From Vibrio atlanticus (GTDB lineage: Bacteria > Pseudomonadota > Gammaproteobacteria > Enterobacterales > Vibrionaceae), in NCBI RefSeq assembly GCF_024347315.1, contig NZ_AP025461.1:806001-870000 (forward strand): a stretch of 64,000 nt of DNA. Direction: 5' to 3'. Below, piece after piece: positions 25,146 to 33,545 of this stretch; within the stretch, counting starts at the first letter, position 1, and the number at the start of each line of letters is the position of its first letter. Under the pieces are notes generated by a model, which worked only from the letters and a program-made list of their open reading frames with translations, did no database searches and was not told the DNA's origin. Position numbers and translations under genes: made by a program.

Positions 25146-25361
25146 TCATTAATAAACTCTTAAATTTCACAAAATGATGATGCATAAAAGGTAAGACCAA
25201 CCTACTGAAAACCTGGCCATTCTGTCATGCTAAGCAAGCTGCTAACTCGATAAGGACAGTAGGTGCGCAAAACATCAAAGGCTAGAAGGTAGCTCCTTCA
25301 ATAAGAAGCCGAATATACGACCGCATCTTAACTTTTATTACCAAAATCACTTTGTAAATAC
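25146..25361 (+). ncRNA. Candidate guide (seek/bridge) RNA region of the IS1111-group element
   Basis: In the IS1111 group the non-coding guide RNA that specifies target and donor is encoded between the transposase stop and the right end. Here this interval is 216 bases and has clear secondary structure: ACCTACTG (25200-25207) pairs with CAGTAGGT (25257-25264) around inner hairpins. The function is inferred from family knowledge. RNA ends are unknown. Confidence 0.5.
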
Positions 25362-25449
25362 GTGGATTCCATATAAGGAATGGGGTGAGCATGACGGATG
25401 ACGGTAAGAAGTGCTTCATGGTACCTCCCGGTACTAAAATGTATTTTTA

Positions 25450-25727
25450 GGGCGTGTTGATTTTTCGAGCTGATTTTTGCAGCGAGTTGCCGGGCATTTA
25501 TACAAGGCAGAGGCTTTGATGTGTAGCTAGCCTACATGAGAAGCCGTTAACGTAGTAGAAATGACCGGCAAACGCTGCCCGAAGGGTTCGAGCTGGGCGC
25601 CCCCGCAAAAAGCGTCTTACTCTTTGTTGAGGAAAATTTGCTTAGAATGACTAGGCTACTTCTCCCTCGCCGCGATTAAAACGCTTTTATCTCGAACAAA
25701 ACTTAACCACGAAAGTTCAACACGCCC
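25450..25727. repeat. MITE-like non-autonomous element with IS5-type ends (278 bp)
   Basis: It is bounded by GGGCGTGTTGA and TCAACACGCCC, the same 11-base ends as the IS5-family element at 20521, and by TA on each side. It has no transposase gene. The interior is strongly foldable: GCAGCGAGTTGCCGG (25479-25493) pairs with CCGGCAAACGCTGC (25565-25578). Inside this, GGCTT/AAGCC and TGTAG/CTACA form a nested hairpin. AAAGCGT and ACGCTTT pair further right. It lies between the IS1111-split gene and yjjG. Confidence 0.85.
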
Positions 25728-25912
25728 TACTATGGTATTGGTTTAATATGTGGCAAAGTTTGCGATACATCATGACTTGTTGCTTGTTTTCTATAAATTC
25801 TTAGAACTATATTCAGGCTCACAAAAATGATAGTAGAATGCACATCTGGCCTTTGAGGCAATGAGAAAATAAATACAAGCACTGCTCAACCGCGCGAATA
25901 ATAGGAAATAAA

Positions 25913-26587
25913 ATGAAGTACGATTGGATATTCTTTGATGCAGATGAAACCTTGTTCCACTTTGATGCTTTTCAAGGAATGAAGCTGATGTTCTCCCGTT
26001 TTGGCGTGGACTTTAGCGAACAGGATTATTCAGTTTATCAAGAGGTTAATTTGCCGTTATGGGTCGATTACCAAGATGGCCGTATTACGGCGGCACAACT
26101 GAAGCACGCGCGTTTTGAAAGCTGGGCAGCAAAATTAGAGACAACAACGGCAGCACTAAACAGTGCATTTTTAGCCGCAATGGCAGACATCTGTTCTCTG
26201 CTTCCTGGTGCAAAAGAGTTGATGGAGTCGTTAAAAGGCAAAGTGAACATGGGTATCATCACCAATGGTTTCACAGAGCTGCAGTCAATCCGTTTGGAAC
26301 GAACAGGAATGACAGACTACTTTGATCATGTGATCATTTCTGAGGAAGTCGGTGTCGCTAAACCAGACGCGGAAATTTTTGAGCATGCGCACAAGCTGAT
26401 TGGATTGCCATCAAAGCAAAGAGTATTGATGGTCGGGGACAACCCACACTCTGATATTTTAGGTGGCTTGGATTTTGGTATTGAGACCTGTTGGTTAAAC
26501 AGTCAAGAAAAGGCAACACCAGCCGGCATCAACCCTCACTATCAAGTGAAGTCTTTGGCTGACCTGCAAGCACTTTTGTTGGCATAA
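25913..26587 (+). CDS. yjjG: Pyrimidine 5'-nucleotidase YjjG (HAD family)
   Basis: HAD-superfamily phosphatase of 224 residues. Visible are motif I (FFDADETL, nucleophile Asp9 and Asp11), motif II (IITNGF), the motif III lysine (GVAKPDAEIF) and motif IV (MVGDNPHSDILGG). YjjG dephosphorylates nucleoside monophosphates, with a house-cleaning role against non-canonical pyrimidines. It is a single gene with a hairpin after it. Confidence 0.92.
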   Translation: MKYDWIFFDADETLFHFDAFQGMKLMFSRFGVDFSEQDYSVYQEVNLPLWVDYQDGRITAAQLKHARFESWAAKLETTTAALNSAFLAAMADICSLLPGAKELMESLKGKVNMGIITNGFTELQSIRLERTGMTDYFDHVIISEEVGVAKPDAEIFEHAHKLIGLPSKQRVLMVGDNPHSDILGGLDFGIETCWLNSQEKATPAGINPHYQVKSLADLQALLLA

Positions 26588-26643
26588 CAGCTAATTTAAT
26601 TGCTAATTGCTAATTGCTTTTAGATTTTTGAGTGAATGATTGA

Positions 26644-26671
26644 TAGCCGAGTACAGTTAAGTGCTCGGCTA
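26644..26671 (+). terminator. Terminator of yjjG
   Basis: Stem TAGCCGAG / CTCGGCTA followed by CTTATTTTT. Confidence 0.8.
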
Positions 26672-26771
26672 CTTATTTTTACTTACTGCAACTTATCGAT
26701 AGTGGTGTTTAAGCCTACCTTTGCTTAAGCTCGCTTTGATTACCTAATTACAATAAAAAGAAGGAAGAGGC

Positions 26772-27704
26772 GTGCTGAAATCTCATCGCCATAGCTGCTA
26801 CGGCATTGCTGCCATTTTACTATGGAGCTGCTTAATTGCATTGTCTCGTAGTGTGTCAGAACAACTGGGCCCAATTGGTGGCGCCGCCAGTCTTTATACA
26901 GTGAGCTCCCTGTTGTTAGTCTGTGTTATGGGGTTGCCTAAGCTGTCGCGCTTCTCTAAATCGTATTTGATGATCGGTGGTGCCTTATTCGTTTGCTACG
27001 AAATCTTCTTGGCTCTGGCTTTAGGAATGGCAAATAGCCGACATCAAGCCTTAGAAATGGCCGTTATCAACTACCTATGGCCTGCACTAACGGTGTTGTT
27101 TGCGGTGCTGTTGAGTGACAAAAAGATCAACTGGTTGGTTTATCCAAGTATCGTCTTAGCGTTTTTTGGCGTGGCTTGGAGTATCAGCGGCGATCAGGGG
27201 CTTTCTGTCGAGCAAATCGCGGCTAATATTGCGACCAACCCTAAAACTTATTCGATGGCATTCTTCGGCGCGATTATTTGGGCGGTATATTGCAATTACA
27301 CCCAACGCGTTGCTAAAGGGCAGAATGCGATTGTGCTTTTCTTTATCGCTACTGCGATCACTCTGTGGATCAAATACGCATTGAGTGATGAAACCGGCAT
27401 GGTGATGACTTCAAGTGCTGCGATTGACTTAGTGCTTGCTGGGGCTTGTATGGGCGCTGGTTACGCGCTTTGGAACACGGCGATTCTAGGTGGCAACATG
27501 GTGTTTTTGGCAACCATGTCTTACTTTACGCCAATCTTCGCGACGTTACTTTCCTCGATGATTTTGGGCTTGTCATTGACCATGACGTTTTGGCAGGGCG
27601 TATGTATGGTAACTGTTGGTTCACTGGCTTGCTGGTGGGTAACCAGAGACAAAAAGCCGACGGTTAAGGCGTCGGCTTCTAAAAATGTTCATTCTCAGTC
27701 TTAA
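26772..27704 (+). CDS. yddG: YddG-like aromatic amino acid exporter (DMT family)
   Basis: Drug/metabolite-transporter family protein of 310 residues with ten predicted membrane helices in two EamA repeats. The segments LLWSCLIALSRSVSEQLGPI and NYLWPALTVLFAVLL are typical of YddG. E. coli YddG exports aromatic amino acids and also serves as a general amino-acid efflux route. The start is GTG at 26772 behind a strong AAGGAAGAGG site. It has a single-gene layout and the next gene is convergent. Confidence 0.9.
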   Translation: MLKSHRHSCYGIAAILLWSCLIALSRSVSEQLGPIGGAASLYTVSSLLLVCVMGLPKLSRFSKSYLMIGGALFVCYEIFLALALGMANSRHQALEMAVINYLWPALTVLFAVLLSDKKINWLVYPSIVLAFFGVAWSISGDQGLSVEQIAANIATNPKTYSMAFFGAIIWAVYCNYTQRVAKGQNAIVLFFIATAITLWIKYALSDETGMVMTSSAAIDLVLAGACMGAGYALWNTAILGGNMVFLATMSYFTPIFATLLSSMILGLSLTMTFWQGVCMVTVGSLACWWVTRDKKPTVKASASKNVHSQS

Positions 27705-27734
27705 TTTGCGCTTATATATCAGTGCGAGGATTTC

Positions 27735-29666
27735 CTAGTCTTCAATCAATATTCCATTTCTTCCTTGGTCTTTTACTTTGTAGAGTGTTTTATCTGTTTT
27801 TTGGATCAGCTCTTCATTGGTTAGATTTAAAATATCAAAGTGTGTGAATATCGCTCCGCCAACCGAAAGAGTTAAGCGATCACTGCATTTAGACTTCTTG
27901 TGGCTGATATTTAAATCATGCACACCGGATAAGAGCTGAGAAGTTTTTGCTAGCAACGCGTTTTTTGTTTCACCCGTACATAAAACTAAAAATTCATCAC
28001 CGCCAAATCGGAATACCTTAAAAGATTCTGCTGAAAAATGATGTTTAAGCTGTTTTGATATGGTAACCAAAACCTCATCCCCTTTCACATGACCGTAGCA
28101 ATCATTGAATTGTTTATAGTAGTCAATATCAATTAATAGTAACGCGTAGGGTTGTTCTATTTCTACAGTATCACGCCACTGTGTGATGGATTCTGCCAAG
28201 GTTAAACGGTTAAATAATTGACTGAGTGGATCTAAATTCATCAGTGTTTTGAGCGTCATTTTTTGTTCTTCAAGTTGTTTCTTTTGCTGCTTATTCTGAA
28301 GATCAATGGATAAATAAGAACCCAAATGTTTCATTAAAGATAAGTGATGTTCTTGGTATGCGTTGGGCTCAATGGATTGGATGGTAAGAACACCAAGGCG
28401 CTTACCCTCAAGAATGAGCGGCAGCATGATAACAGACGAGTAGTCTTCTTTAGTTACACCAGTTAAAGCGTGCTCACCGAGTGGTTTATTTAATAGTTTG
28501 TTCAGTGCTGCTTTTGTAAATGCACCATGACAGAAAGGTATTCTGTTATTAATGCAATATGCACTTAATGTCGCTTGTTTTGTACAGTCGACAGTGAAAG
28601 GTTCGAGTGTAACACCCAGGTCTAAATAAATTTCATAGGTCAGTTGTTGTGTATCTTCGTTATACAAAGCTAGCCCAAGAGACTCAACTGGCATCACCTT
28701 TTTCAGATCTTCGTGAAGGCGTTGCATCATATCGGTGAGGTTTGAATGTGAACTTAAATACTCACCAAATGAAGTAATTAAATCTAAATCTGTTGTGAAA
28801 GAGTGTGCTTTCTCTAATGCGGGGCGTTCTGAGTACAGTTGATACAATTGAAAAACGGCTTCGTTATTACTCTCGGAAAGGTTCTGGAATGCTATTGACT
28901 GAAGTTCAAAGGCCTTCTCAACTATCTTAGATTGTTGGGCTTCCGTTGCTTCTTGGCGACTAAAATTAAATAGTGATGAGGCGAGTTTTTGTAGTGATGT
29001 AGCGCTGCCATATTTGTTTCCTAAAGATATAGCACGGCTTAAATATGGCTCAAGGATATCGTTTCTTTCATGCTCTATTGCACATGAACAGTAATTTTTT
29101 AAAGTTTCGATTAAGTAAAAATTGTCGCCCAGTAATTCACAGATTTCAATTGCAGTCTTAAAAGAAGAGAGTGCTTCATCAATCTGGTTGATAGATTGAA
29201 GGTGTTCTGCATAGCAACTGTGGTAAAAGTAAGTACCAATAAGACTAGGGTGTTTATTGAGTAGTTCTCGACATAAAGTGAATTTTCTTTCGGCCTCGGC
29301 TTTATTACCTAGCGTTGAATCAATGATAGCAAGGTTACTTAATATTGATCTCGATGAAGCTTGAAGAGAATTTTTTTCTATTTCCCATGCGAGGTTGCAA
29401 TAGTACTGAGCTTTTGAATAATCTTGGGTTTCTAAAAAAATGTAACCTAAATTATTATATATTCGAGTTAGGAGGCGTTCATTGTTAACGGCTTTTGATG
29501 CACTTGCTTTAGTTAGAGAAATAATGGCTTTTGAATAACAGCCTAATCGTATGAGAGCAACGCCAATAGAGTATTCTATGCAGAATTTAATGTCGTGAAT
29601 ATTGGATATTTCACTTCGATGTAGTGCTTCAGTTAGATGTTCAAAGGCTTGATGTACTTGCCCCAA
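27735..29666 (-). CDS. TPR-GAF-GGDEF protein, probable diguanylate cyclase
   Basis: Cytoplasmic signalling protein of at least 643 residues. Tetratricopeptide-like helical repeats fill about residues 1-240, a GAF-like domain about 290-450, and a GGDEF domain the C-terminus. The active site is intact (VFRFGGDEFLVL, about 553-557), so cyclic-di-GMP synthesis is likely. The RxxD inhibitory site is absent. The only usual start is TTG 29666 without a ribosome site. The frame stays open upstream with TPR-like sequence (LRTIREFASENDLPIPSAVD) but no ATG or GTG, so the true start is unclear or the 5' end is damaged. Confidence 0.85.
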   Translation of the reverse strand: MGQVHQAFEHLTEALHRSEISNIHDIKFCIEYSIGVALIRLGCYSKAIISLTKASASKAVNNERLLTRIYNNLGYIFLETQDYSKAQYYCNLAWEIEKNSLQASSRSILSNLAIIDSTLGNKAEAERKFTLCRELLNKHPSLIGTYFYHSCYAEHLQSINQIDEALSSFKTAIEICELLGDNFYLIETLKNYCSCAIEHERNDILEPYLSRAISLGNKYGSATSLQKLASSLFNFSRQEATEAQQSKIVEKAFELQSIAFQNLSESNNEAVFQLYQLYSERPALEKAHSFTTDLDLITSFGEYLSSHSNLTDMMQRLHEDLKKVMPVESLGLALYNEDTQQLTYEIYLDLGVTLEPFTVDCTKQATLSAYCINNRIPFCHGAFTKAALNKLLNKPLGEHALTGVTKEDYSSVIMLPLILEGKRLGVLTIQSIEPNAYQEHHLSLMKHLGSYLSIDLQNKQQKKQLEEQKMTLKTLMNLDPLSQLFNRLTLAESITQWRDTVEIEQPYALLLIDIDYYKQFNDCYGHVKGDEVLVTISKQLKHHFSAESFKVFRFGGDEFLVLCTGETKNALLAKTSQLLSGVHDLNISHKKSKCSDRLTLSVGGAIFTHFDILNLTNEELIQKTDKTLYKVKDQGRNGILIED

Positions 29667-29826
29667 TTTTAATAACCGTGATCCTGTACAAAAATAATCA
29701 ACGGCGCTTGGGATTGGTAGGTCATTTTCAGAGGCAAACTCTCTTATTGTACGAAGGGGCGAACAAATTTGAAAGTAAAACTTATAATATAAAAGTGATG
29801 TATAAAGGTTACTAGGGACCAGACCA

Positions 29827-30723
29827 TTAAGCCGTAATATTTAAATTCAATTGAAGCTCATAAGGCATTTTAGATAAGCGTCGCTTTAATTGATGGCGTG
29901 TTCGTTCAATATCATCAACCGTAATCGCATCTTGGTCGTTAGTATGAATATCAACATTGACTCTTAGTTCCGGGCCAACCTTAGTCACACCCATTAGCTC
30001 CAAATCTTGCTCCGCATCTTTGTCCACAGCGACAACATTCTTATCTACCGCGTCAAAAATATCTTTGGTTGCCGACATCATTAGCAGTTCGCGCATTGCT
30101 TCACGTAGCATGTCGAACGGCACTTTGATGAAGTAGAAAGACATCAGTAACATCATCATTGGGTCGGCATATACCGCGTATTCAGCAAACGGAGAGTAAG
30201 CCACCAACCAAGCAACAACGAAACCTGCCGTAACTGCCACACTCAAAAGCGTATCCATTTGCCACTGTTTAGACTCAGCTTGAATCAAACCTGAAGAAAT
30301 ACGTTTGCTCTTGTTAGCGATGTACCACCAAGCGTAACCACAACCCAATACGTTGAAAATACCAAACAGGGTTGCGATAGAAGCATCGACTTCACGACCC
30401 CCTGTCATCAGAGCACCAATCGCAGAGTAAAGCGAATAACCGACCACAAGCAGAATCACAATCGCTTTAATCGCGATTACGATTGGCTCAATGATGGCTC
30501 GACCGAACGGGAACTCCCTGTCCGATGGGCGATTAATGTAGTTAGAGGCAGCTAGTGACAATAAAGTTAACAGTAAACTGATAAGAGAATAGACACCGTC
30601 AAATACTATGACTAGAGAGCCAACGAGAAGACCCAACACCAATCCGCCAATTGCGAAGCCTGATGCTAAAAGGGCTGAGAACAATAGTACTCGATTTTCG
30701 TTTTGGCTTTTCCTGTCACACAT
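29827..30723 (-). CDS. Cation diffusion facilitator family transporter
   Basis: CDF-family membrane protein of 298 residues. About five or six membrane helices are followed by a cytoplasmic ferredoxin-like domain (about 205-298). Helix motifs include VIVFDGVYSLISLLLTLLS and FPFGRAIIEPIVIAIK. The usual metal-site histidines of zinc CDF proteins are not evident (FDGVYS, QMDTLLS), so the metal or substrate may differ. An ATG start is used. It lies immediately upstream of the GGDEF gene on the same strand. Confidence 0.88.
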   Translation of the reverse strand: MCDRKSQNENRVLLFSALLASGFAIGGLVLGLLVGSLVIVFDGVYSLISLLLTLLSLAASNYINRPSDREFPFGRAIIEPIVIAIKAIVILLVVGYSLYSAIGALMTGGREVDASIATLFGIFNVLGCGYAWWYIANKSKRISSGLIQAESKQWQMDTLLSVAVTAGFVVAWLVAYSPFAEYAVYADPMMMLLMSFYFIKVPFDMLREAMRELLMMSATKDIFDAVDKNVVAVDKDAEQDLELMGVTKVGPELRVNVDIHTNDQDAITVDDIERTRHQLKRRLSKMPYELQLNLNITA

Positions 30724-31078
30724 AATATTTTCCAGATGTTTTTGATAACTTCATTGTTCTAATATTGAGCTAGCTTTACAAACTTTATCTGATGACGTTT
30801 ATATGTCGGTAACTCGTTTTATATTCAAGTTATTATAATTCAATGGCTTAACGATAAATTTGGGTGTCAGTAAAGTTGACGATGACTGTTTTTCGGGAAA
30901 TGTGAAACTGGCGTTAAATGGTTTATGATTAGTAAAACACATAGGTTGTGAAGGTCTCATAGCCTAGCTGTGTAAAGGATTAGGCTGTTAAGGTTACAGA
31001 AATCGCACTGAAACCTTATACCTTAAACTTCGGTTTGAACCTTGGACGTAGAGCTGAGTTGAACTTGAAAAGGAATGG
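30724..31078. other. Divergent intergenic region
   Basis: About 355 bases between the CDF gene and the small gene at 31079. It should hold both promoters. No RNA gene, repeat or operator was recognised. Confidence 0.4.
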
Positions 31079-31435
31079 ATGAAGATGAAATTTGATGATC
31101 TCAACGATAGTGAGTTGTGGGCGATTGCTAACCCGATCATGGACAATTTGATGGACGGCTCGACCAAGGTTGACCATGCTCAGCACTGCCGAGATTTTAC
31201 GCAGCGCATGAAGGATATTGTGACGCCGGAGTATCTGGAAAAGGTGTGTCATCATTATCAGCACAGTAATGGCTTTTTTGCTGAACGTGAACCTGTGGCG
31301 CTATTCAGACGCTCCGATTCTATCGCTTTTGTTTGGAAGCAAGCGTATACCATTGCGAAAGGCGAGTTTGTGGCTGAAATGGTACTGGTTGAAGAAGACG
31401 GACGTTATTTAGTGGATCACGTGATGGTCTTCTAA
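31079..31435 (+). CDS. Conserved-looking hypothetical protein (118 residues)
   Basis: Soluble protein of 118 residues with alternating helices and strands (MKMKFDDLNDSELWAIANPI, FRRSDSIAFVWKQ, YLVDHVMVF). The C-terminal half has the look of an NTF2/SnoaL-type sheet, but I cannot place it in a family with confidence. A good AAGGA ribosome site precedes the ATG. It is a single gene that converges on the LysR gene. Confidence 0.75.
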   Translation: MKMKFDDLNDSELWAIANPIMDNLMDGSTKVDHAQHCRDFTQRMKDIVTPEYLEKVCHHYQHSNGFFAEREPVALFRRSDSIAFVWKQAYTIAKGEFVAEMVLVEEDGRYLVDHVMVF

Positions 31436-31496
31436 AGAGAGGGCTTTTTATTTGCTAGATGACTTTAAGTGTCGAGATAGAACATTATCTGACACT

Positions 31497-32375
31497 TTAG
31501 AAATCAAACAAGTAATCGCTGATCTGATCCGCTAACCAATTCATTCCTGGGTGTTCCGCCATACCTGCCGCGGTAAACATACAGTAGTCTTCTTGAGTCA
31601 GGCCATAAGTGTGCTTGATCACCGCCAATTCTTGTTCGCGCAATAAATGGCGTATCAATGGCTCAGGCATTACGCCCCATGCATCTTCTCGTAGAATCGT
31701 ATCCAACATAAAGTCGAAGCTAGAGAAGCCGATGTATCGGCGTGAGAAGGGCTCAAGCTCAGGGTTATCTTTTTCATTGAGATAAACCATGGTCGCTTGC
31801 ATCGAATTTCTTAGTACTTCATCCGACACTCTTCGCATCGCACTCAAATCATGCCCTTTCTTACATACCGACATCATTCGGATCTTGCCGAGTGGGTTAT
31901 AGATAATTCTTGGGTCGTCGACACGCTCGTAATCGACACCAAACGCAAAATCAACTTGCTGAGTTTCGACAAGATTAGCCAAGTCGCCACTAGACGCGAG
32001 AACGAAGTTGAAAGAAGTGGAAGGGTATTGGTTGTTTAGGGCGTGCGATAAACTTTGCCACATTTCATCGGGAAGGGAATCGTCGCGTGCGATCCAAATC
32101 TCGGCGTTGAATTCACCCGAAACATGTAAGCAGGTTTGCTTAATGCGTGCTGCCGTTACCAACATGCCTTCACAATCTTTATAGATGGCCTTACCGGCCT
32201 CTGACAGTTCGACATGGTTACCGCTGCGAACAAACAGTTCGACATCTAACTCTTTTTCCAAGGCTTTGATCGACATGCTCAGTTTGGTTCGGTTGCATTC
32301 TAGCTGTCGAGCAGCTTCAGAGACGGATCCTAAATCAGCAACAGAACAAAAGGCTTGGACTTGAGAAAGGTTCAT
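31497..32375 (-). CDS. LysR-type transcription regulator
   Basis: LysR-family regulator of 292 residues. The N-terminal helix-turn-helix is at residues 3-60 (FCSVADLGSVSEAARQLECN). The effector domain spans about 90-290, with the low conservation usual for the family. It is divergent from the methyltransferase gene at 32537, with a shared promoter region of about 160 bases, so that gene is a plausible target. The effector is unknown. Confidence 0.9.
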   Translation of the reverse strand: MNLSQVQAFCSVADLGSVSEAARQLECNRTKLSMSIKALEKELDVELFVRSGNHVELSEAGKAIYKDCEGMLVTAARIKQTCLHVSGEFNAEIWIARDDSLPDEMWQSLSHALNNQYPSTSFNFVLASSGDLANLVETQQVDFAFGVDYERVDDPRIIYNPLGKIRMMSVCKKGHDLSAMRRVSDEVLRNSMQATMVYLNEKDNPELEPFSRRYIGFSSFDFMLDTILREDAWGVMPEPLIRHLLREQELAVIKHTYGLTQEDYCMFTAAGMAEHPGMNWLADQISDYLFDF

Positions 32376-32536
32376 TTCATTTCCATATTGAGCGGGTGGC
32401 GGTGCATATTATCTGAATATTGTGCTGACTATCTTAGAAATAGTCCATCTTTGCATGATAACTCTATGACGAATTGACTAATTTGGTTTATTCTGGGGGC
32501 GTTCCGAACCTACAAGAAGTAAAGATGGAGGCCATG

Positions 32537-33136
32537 ATGGCGAAACAATGGGACGAGTACGCACCTGATTGGGATAACGATCCCGCTACTGCTGTATTCG
32601 CACAGTCCGCATTTGACCAGTTAACACAGCTCGTTGATTTGAACGGAACCCGTGTCCTTGATTTTGGTTGTGGTACAGGATTACTCAGCCAGAAAATATC
32701 TCCTTTTGCAAAAGAGATCATCGCTCTCGATATCTCAGAAGGGATGATTGAAGAGTTAGATAAAAAAGAGCTGTCTAATGTAGAGCCTGTCGTTGATATC
32801 TTATCGCGCGGACTTGCAGCCCAACACCCAGCATTCAGAAATCAGTTTGACTTAGTGGTAGCCTCTTCGGTATGTGGCTTTATTCCGAACCTACAAGATA
32901 CAGTCAGCCTTATTTATACTCTGTTAGAAAACGATGGGGTTTTTGTACACTGGGATTGGTACTTAGAAAACGACAGCGAAGATTTTGGGGTCAGCGAACA
33001 GCGTTCCCAGAATGTATTGAGCGCAGCAGGTTTTTCGATTGTTGAAGTCTCAACACCGTTTTCAATCAACACCCCACAAGGTACTTTGAAGGTACTGATG
33101 GGTGTAGGCCGTAAACAAGTGGTTCCTCATCTATAG
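32537..33136 (+). CDS. Class I SAM-dependent methyltransferase
   Basis: Methyltransferase of about 199 residues. Motif I is VLDFGCGTGLLSQKI, followed by motif II (IIALDISEGMIEEL) and the post-motif FDLVVASSVCGFI. The frame is open from 32474. The GGAGG at 32527-32531 sits five bases before the ATG at 32537, which gives MAKQWDEYAPDWDND, a normal start for this family. The substrate cannot be predicted. It is divergent from the LysR gene and followed by a terminator. Confidence 0.87.
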   Translation: MAKQWDEYAPDWDNDPATAVFAQSAFDQLTQLVDLNGTRVLDFGCGTGLLSQKISPFAKEIIALDISEGMIEELDKKELSNVEPVVDILSRGLAAQHPAFRNQFDLVVASSVCGFIPNLQDTVSLIYTLLENDGVFVHWDWYLENDSEDFGVSEQRSQNVLSAAGFSIVEVSTPFSINTPQGTLKVLMGVGRKQVVPHL

Positions 33137-33213
33137 GTCACTTGTCTGTAGTTGACGTATCTGGAGTTGACGTATAGATAACTCCAGATAACCGCACTCA
33201 CGCTTAATTGACT

Positions 33214-33254
33214 AAACCCACATCAACGATCTTTGGATCCGTTATGTGGGTTTT
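33214..33254 (+). terminator. Terminator of the methyltransferase gene
   Basis: Stem AAACCCACAT / ATGTGGGTTT with a long loop, then a T-rich run. Confidence 0.8.
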
Positions 33255-33364
33255 CTATTTATACGCACTTGCGTTTTAAACTAAACGGTTCAATTAAGCG
33301 GCCTAATCTCTTCTGCTCATTCTTTCCCTTCCCCAACGACAATCATCGATAAACAACCATCGTT

Positions 33365-33383
33365 AATTGGCAAATGGCCAATT
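33365..33383. promoter_or_regulatory. Palindrome upstream of yjjI
   Basis: Perfect 7-bp inverted repeat AATTGGC / GCCAATT with a 5-base spacer. It lies 163 bases before the yjjI start. It is a candidate operator for an unknown regulator. Confidence 0.5.
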
Positions 33384-33449
33384 TAAAAACTGTCTATTCA
33401 CAAAATTTACAAGCTATCTATTCATAAATTACTAAGTTACAAATGGTGT

Positions 33450-33499
33450 TTTCCATTTTGGAAATGTAGGCTTGCATACATTTCATTAGTGGAAATGTA
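33450..33499. promoter_or_regulatory. Paired palindromes with shared half-site before yjjI
   Basis: Two adjacent inverted repeats are present: TTTCCA-TTT-TGGAAA at 33450-33464 and TACATTTC-N7-GAAATGTA at 33477-33499. The half-site GGAAATGTA occurs twice, 31 bases apart (33460 and 33491). They lie 47-96 bases before the yjjI ATG, a position fit for an operator or activator. They do not match the FNR consensus. Confidence 0.55.
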
Positions 33500-33545
33500 A
33501 GTGTGAGACATAAAATAAGCCCATAAGAATATTAAGGGTTTAATC

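Larger units (their letters stand above)
24041..25376 (+). mobile_element. IS1111-group element of the IS110 family (about 1.34 kb)
   Basis: Subterminal inverted repeats TATGGAATCCAC (24048-24059) and GTGGATTCCATA (25362-25373) lie a few bases inside the ends, the hallmark of the IS1111 group. The exact ends are estimated from the usual 7 and 3 bases outside these repeats. No target duplication is expected or seen. The element holds one intact transposase gene and a non-coding 3' region of about 215 bases. A degraded relative of its left end is at 9380-9486. Confidence 0.88.
23901..25419 (-). pseudogene. Small gene split by the IS1111-group element
   Basis: On the minus strand, right of the element, GGGAGG and an ATG at 25419 open MKHFLPSSVMLTPFL. 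Left of the element, a frame reads KYYDEEPEDTSDD and continues acidic to LEPTLSE and a stop at 23901. Removing the element between 24040 and 25377 joins the two pieces in frame as one 60-residue protein with a hydrophobic N-terminus and an acidic tail. Shifting the boundary by one or two bases gives the same join. Function unknown. This is an inference from the frames, not from a known homologue. Confidence 0.5.

Noticed and set aside
33256..33545. FNR box upstream of yjjI
   Set aside because: No TTGAT-N4-ATCAA match was seen; the palindromes present have a different sequence.
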